A DNA stretch of 64,000 nucleotides, from NCBI GenBank assembly GCA_012839895.1, contig DUML01000075.1, forward strand, positions 1 to 64,000, in the 5' to 3' direction. Shown here piece after piece: positions 62,856 to 64,000 of this stretch (its first letter is position 1; each line of letters opens with the position of its first letter). The stretch comes from Peptococcaceae bacterium (GTDB lineage: Bacteria; Bacillota; Desulfitobacteriia; Desulfitobacteriales; Syntrophobotulaceae). The position numbers were made by a program, and so were the translations under genes. The notes beneath the pieces were generated by a model. The model saw only the letters and a list, made by a program, of their open reading frames with translations, did no database searches and had not been told where the DNA came from.

Positions 62856-63215
62856 ATGCCTAAGAATACAACATCGCCCGTTCCAAAGTACGATGTGAAA
62901 ATTCATTCCATCCGTCCGGCTGGAAGCTGCAAGGCCACCGCCTCGGTCAATATTTACGGTGTTTTCGCCGTTCGGGGCATCAAGATTATGGAGGGCTCCA
63001 AGGGGCTGTTCATTTCCATGCCCAGCTACAAGGCCGGAAACGGCGAGTACAAGGATATCTGCTTTCCTTGTACCAAGGAGTCCAAAGCGGAATTTGACAA
63101 GGCGGTTATCGGGGCTTACCAGCAGACGCTCACTCAAGGACAGGCCGCCGCACAGAAACAGGAATCTTCCGAACTCCAGCAGGAGCAAAGTCAGCCTGTC
63201 ATGGGCGGGATGTAG
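62856..63215 (+). CDS. SpoVG-domain protein of the element
   Basis: 119 residues; SpoVG fold at about 10-88: VKIHSIRPAGSCKATASVNI near 12, VFAVRGIKIMEGSKGLFISMP near 38 and YKDICFPCTKES near 66. Chromosomal SpoVG is an RNA/DNA-binding regulator; this ICE copy has a Gln-rich tail (about 95-119). AAGGAGG precedes the start. It may regulate element or host genes; not tested by sequence. Confidence 0.88.
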   Translation: MPKNTTSPVPKYDVKIHSIRPAGSCKATASVNIYGVFAVRGIKIMEGSKGLFISMPSYKAGNGEYKDICFPCTKESKAEFDKAVIGAYQQTLTQGQAAAQKQESSELQQEQSQPVMGGM

Positions 63216-63225
63216 GAGGTAGCCA

Positions 63226-64000
63226 ATGAACGAGAAAATGAAAAAGCCTCTCGGCATTCTTCTTGTGGTTTGCTTGGTGGTTTCCCTGCTTGCGGGCAGC
63301 GCCTATGCGGTAAACCGATATTTTGAGGATGCCAAAGGCCATTGGGCGGAGGAAGCTATTCAAATTCTTACAGATAAAGGCGTCATCAGCGGTTATCCCG
63401 ATGGCTTGGTACACCCTGATGCCATCATCACCAGAGGCGAGTTTGCAGCCTTGATCGCAAGAACCATGGAATTGCCGGAACCGAATGAAAGCCAAATTAC
63501 CATTCATTTTACCGATATTGCCGGCCACTGGTCAGAGAAGCATGTGGAAGCACTCATTATTGCGGGAATCATCCAAAAGGATGATTTCGGCACAAAGTTT
63601 CTGCCAGACGAGCCCATCACCCGCATAGAGATGATCCGTATGCTGGTGAGAGCCATCGGCAAAGGCGACCATGACGCATCCTGCTCCTGCGCAACCGGCT
63701 TTTCAGATGACAGCGAACTTGGTGACGCAGACAAAGCCTGCATCTGCGCCGGTAAAAAATATGGTATTGTAGACGGCTATCCGGACGGAACGGTTAAACC
63801 GAACGGCAATGCCACCCGCGGAGAAGCCTTTGAAATGCTGGTGGACGCTGATAAGGCAAAGGAGCAGATCAATAAAGAGGAAACAGCGAAGCCGCCAGCA
63901 AACACCAAACCGAAGGATAAGTACTCAAACTCCGACAGTAGCGGCGGATCTTCCTATGTTCCTGCCCCGCAGTTCAGCTTTACGCTGCCCAAAACCGCTT
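63226..64000 (+). CDS. Secreted SLH-domain protein (cut by window edge)
   Basis: 258 residues visible, open at the right edge. Signal peptide at about 1-28 (ILLVVCLVVSLLAGSAYA). Three S-layer homology repeats follow: FEDAKGHWAEEAI with GYPDGLVHPDAIITRGEFAAL, FTDIAGHWSEKHV with FLPDEPITRIEMIRML, and FSDDSELGDADKAC with GYPDGTVKPNGNATRGEAFEML. Residues after about 210 are Pro/Lys/Ser rich, then a new domain begins. SLH repeats anchor proteins to wall polysaccharide, so this is a surface protein carried by the element. TAGGAGG precedes the ATG. Confidence 0.9.
   Translation, partial: MNEKMKKPLGILLVVCLVVSLLAGSAYAVNRYFEDAKGHWAEEAIQILTDKGVISGYPDGLVHPDAIITRGEFAALIARTMELPEPNESQITIHFTDIAGHWSEKHVEALIIAGIIQKDDFGTKFLPDEPITRIEMIRMLVRAIGKGDHDASCSCATGFSDDSELGDADKACICAGKKYGIVDGYPDGTVKPNGNATRGEAFEMLVDADKAKEQINKEETAKPPANTKPKDKYSNSDSSGGSSYVPAPQFSFTLPKTA

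Larger units (their letters stand above)
54865..64000. mobile_element. Integrated, probably conjugative element (left part; continues past the window)
   Basis: From the tRNA break to the right edge, gene content changes to mobile-element cargo: excisionase-like HTH, toxin-antitoxin, XRE-ImmA-PIN, DUF4314, YodL, SpoVG-like, adenine methyltransferase, SLH protein. By eye the DNA is richer in G+C than the chromosome to the left, with many short genes on one strand and strong GGAGG ribosome sites. No integrase, relaxase, coupling protein or VirB4 homologue is visible, so the conjugative label rests on known cargo of clostridial ICEs. Confidence 0.75.

Overview
The window looks like chromosome from an anaerobic, endospore-forming Firmicute of class Clostridia (Peptococcaceae/Desulfitobacterium-like by feel; species not determinable here). 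Spore-former genes (Gin/CsfB, BofA, AbrB, RicT/YaaT) occur with a large pyruvate:ferredoxin oxidoreductase and a large SRP RNA. Two blocks follow the Bacillus subtilis origin-proximal gene order: tatD-metG / abrB / rsmI-yabA-ricT-holB-speA-type-gin (1.3-9.3 kb, without tmk, yaaQ, yaaR) and dnaX-ybaB-recR / bofA with the SRP RNA and a tRNA-Ser (32.1-36.1 kb).

Layout: 1-228 is the end of an IS256-type insertion sequence. 0.65-9.3 kb is the housekeeping block. 9.6-11.6 kb is an LtaS-like sulfatase. 11.8-18.3 kb is a one-direction operon of glycerate 2-kinase, an enolase-like protein lacking the usual active-site histidines, a GntR/FCD regulator and a TctCBA tripartite carboxylate transporter. 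18.5-27.6 kb is an allantoin island: NCS1 permease, two tandem allantoinases, ureidoglycine aminohydrolase (AllE), allantoate amidohydrolase (AllC), ureidoglycolate lyase (AllA) and a PucR regulator. Together these convert allantoin to glyoxylate, urea, ammonia and CO2. The neighbouring glycerate kinase could serve the lower part of the same route, but glyoxylate carboligase and tartronate-semialdehyde reductase are not in the window. 28.0-31.6 kb is PFOR, followed by what looks like a group IIC intron remnant. 36.3-46.1 kb holds a ClC protein with Gln in place of the gating Glu, a GDSL hydrolase, an MFS carrier, a TetR/ABC/HlyD efflux operon and a HAD hydrolase. 46.2-54.4 kb holds a cyclic-di-GMP receptor gene interrupted by a stop codon, twin transglycosylase-like proteins, two small genes, an orphan MEDS-domain histidine kinase and an FmdE-family protein.

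From 54.8 kb to the right edge lies an integrated, probably conjugative, element. Its left boundary is the 3' part of a tRNA-Ser(CGA) gene broken at the anticodon loop. Inside are an excisionase-like HTH protein, a ParE/RelB-type toxin-antitoxin pair, an XRE-ImmA-PIN operon, DUF4314, YodL and SpoVG domain proteins, a D12-class adenine methyltransferase without a visible endonuclease, a small membrane protein and a secreted SLH-domain protein cut by the window edge. No integrase, relaxase or type IV secretion gene is visible, so the class of element is inferred from cargo.

The most notable observations are the divergent enolase inside a transporter operon, the complete allantoin island with duplicated allantoinases and a repeated CTTAGGTT motif in its divergent promoter region, the tRNA-broken attachment site with the XRE-ImmA-PIN cassette, and the Gln-gated ClC protein.
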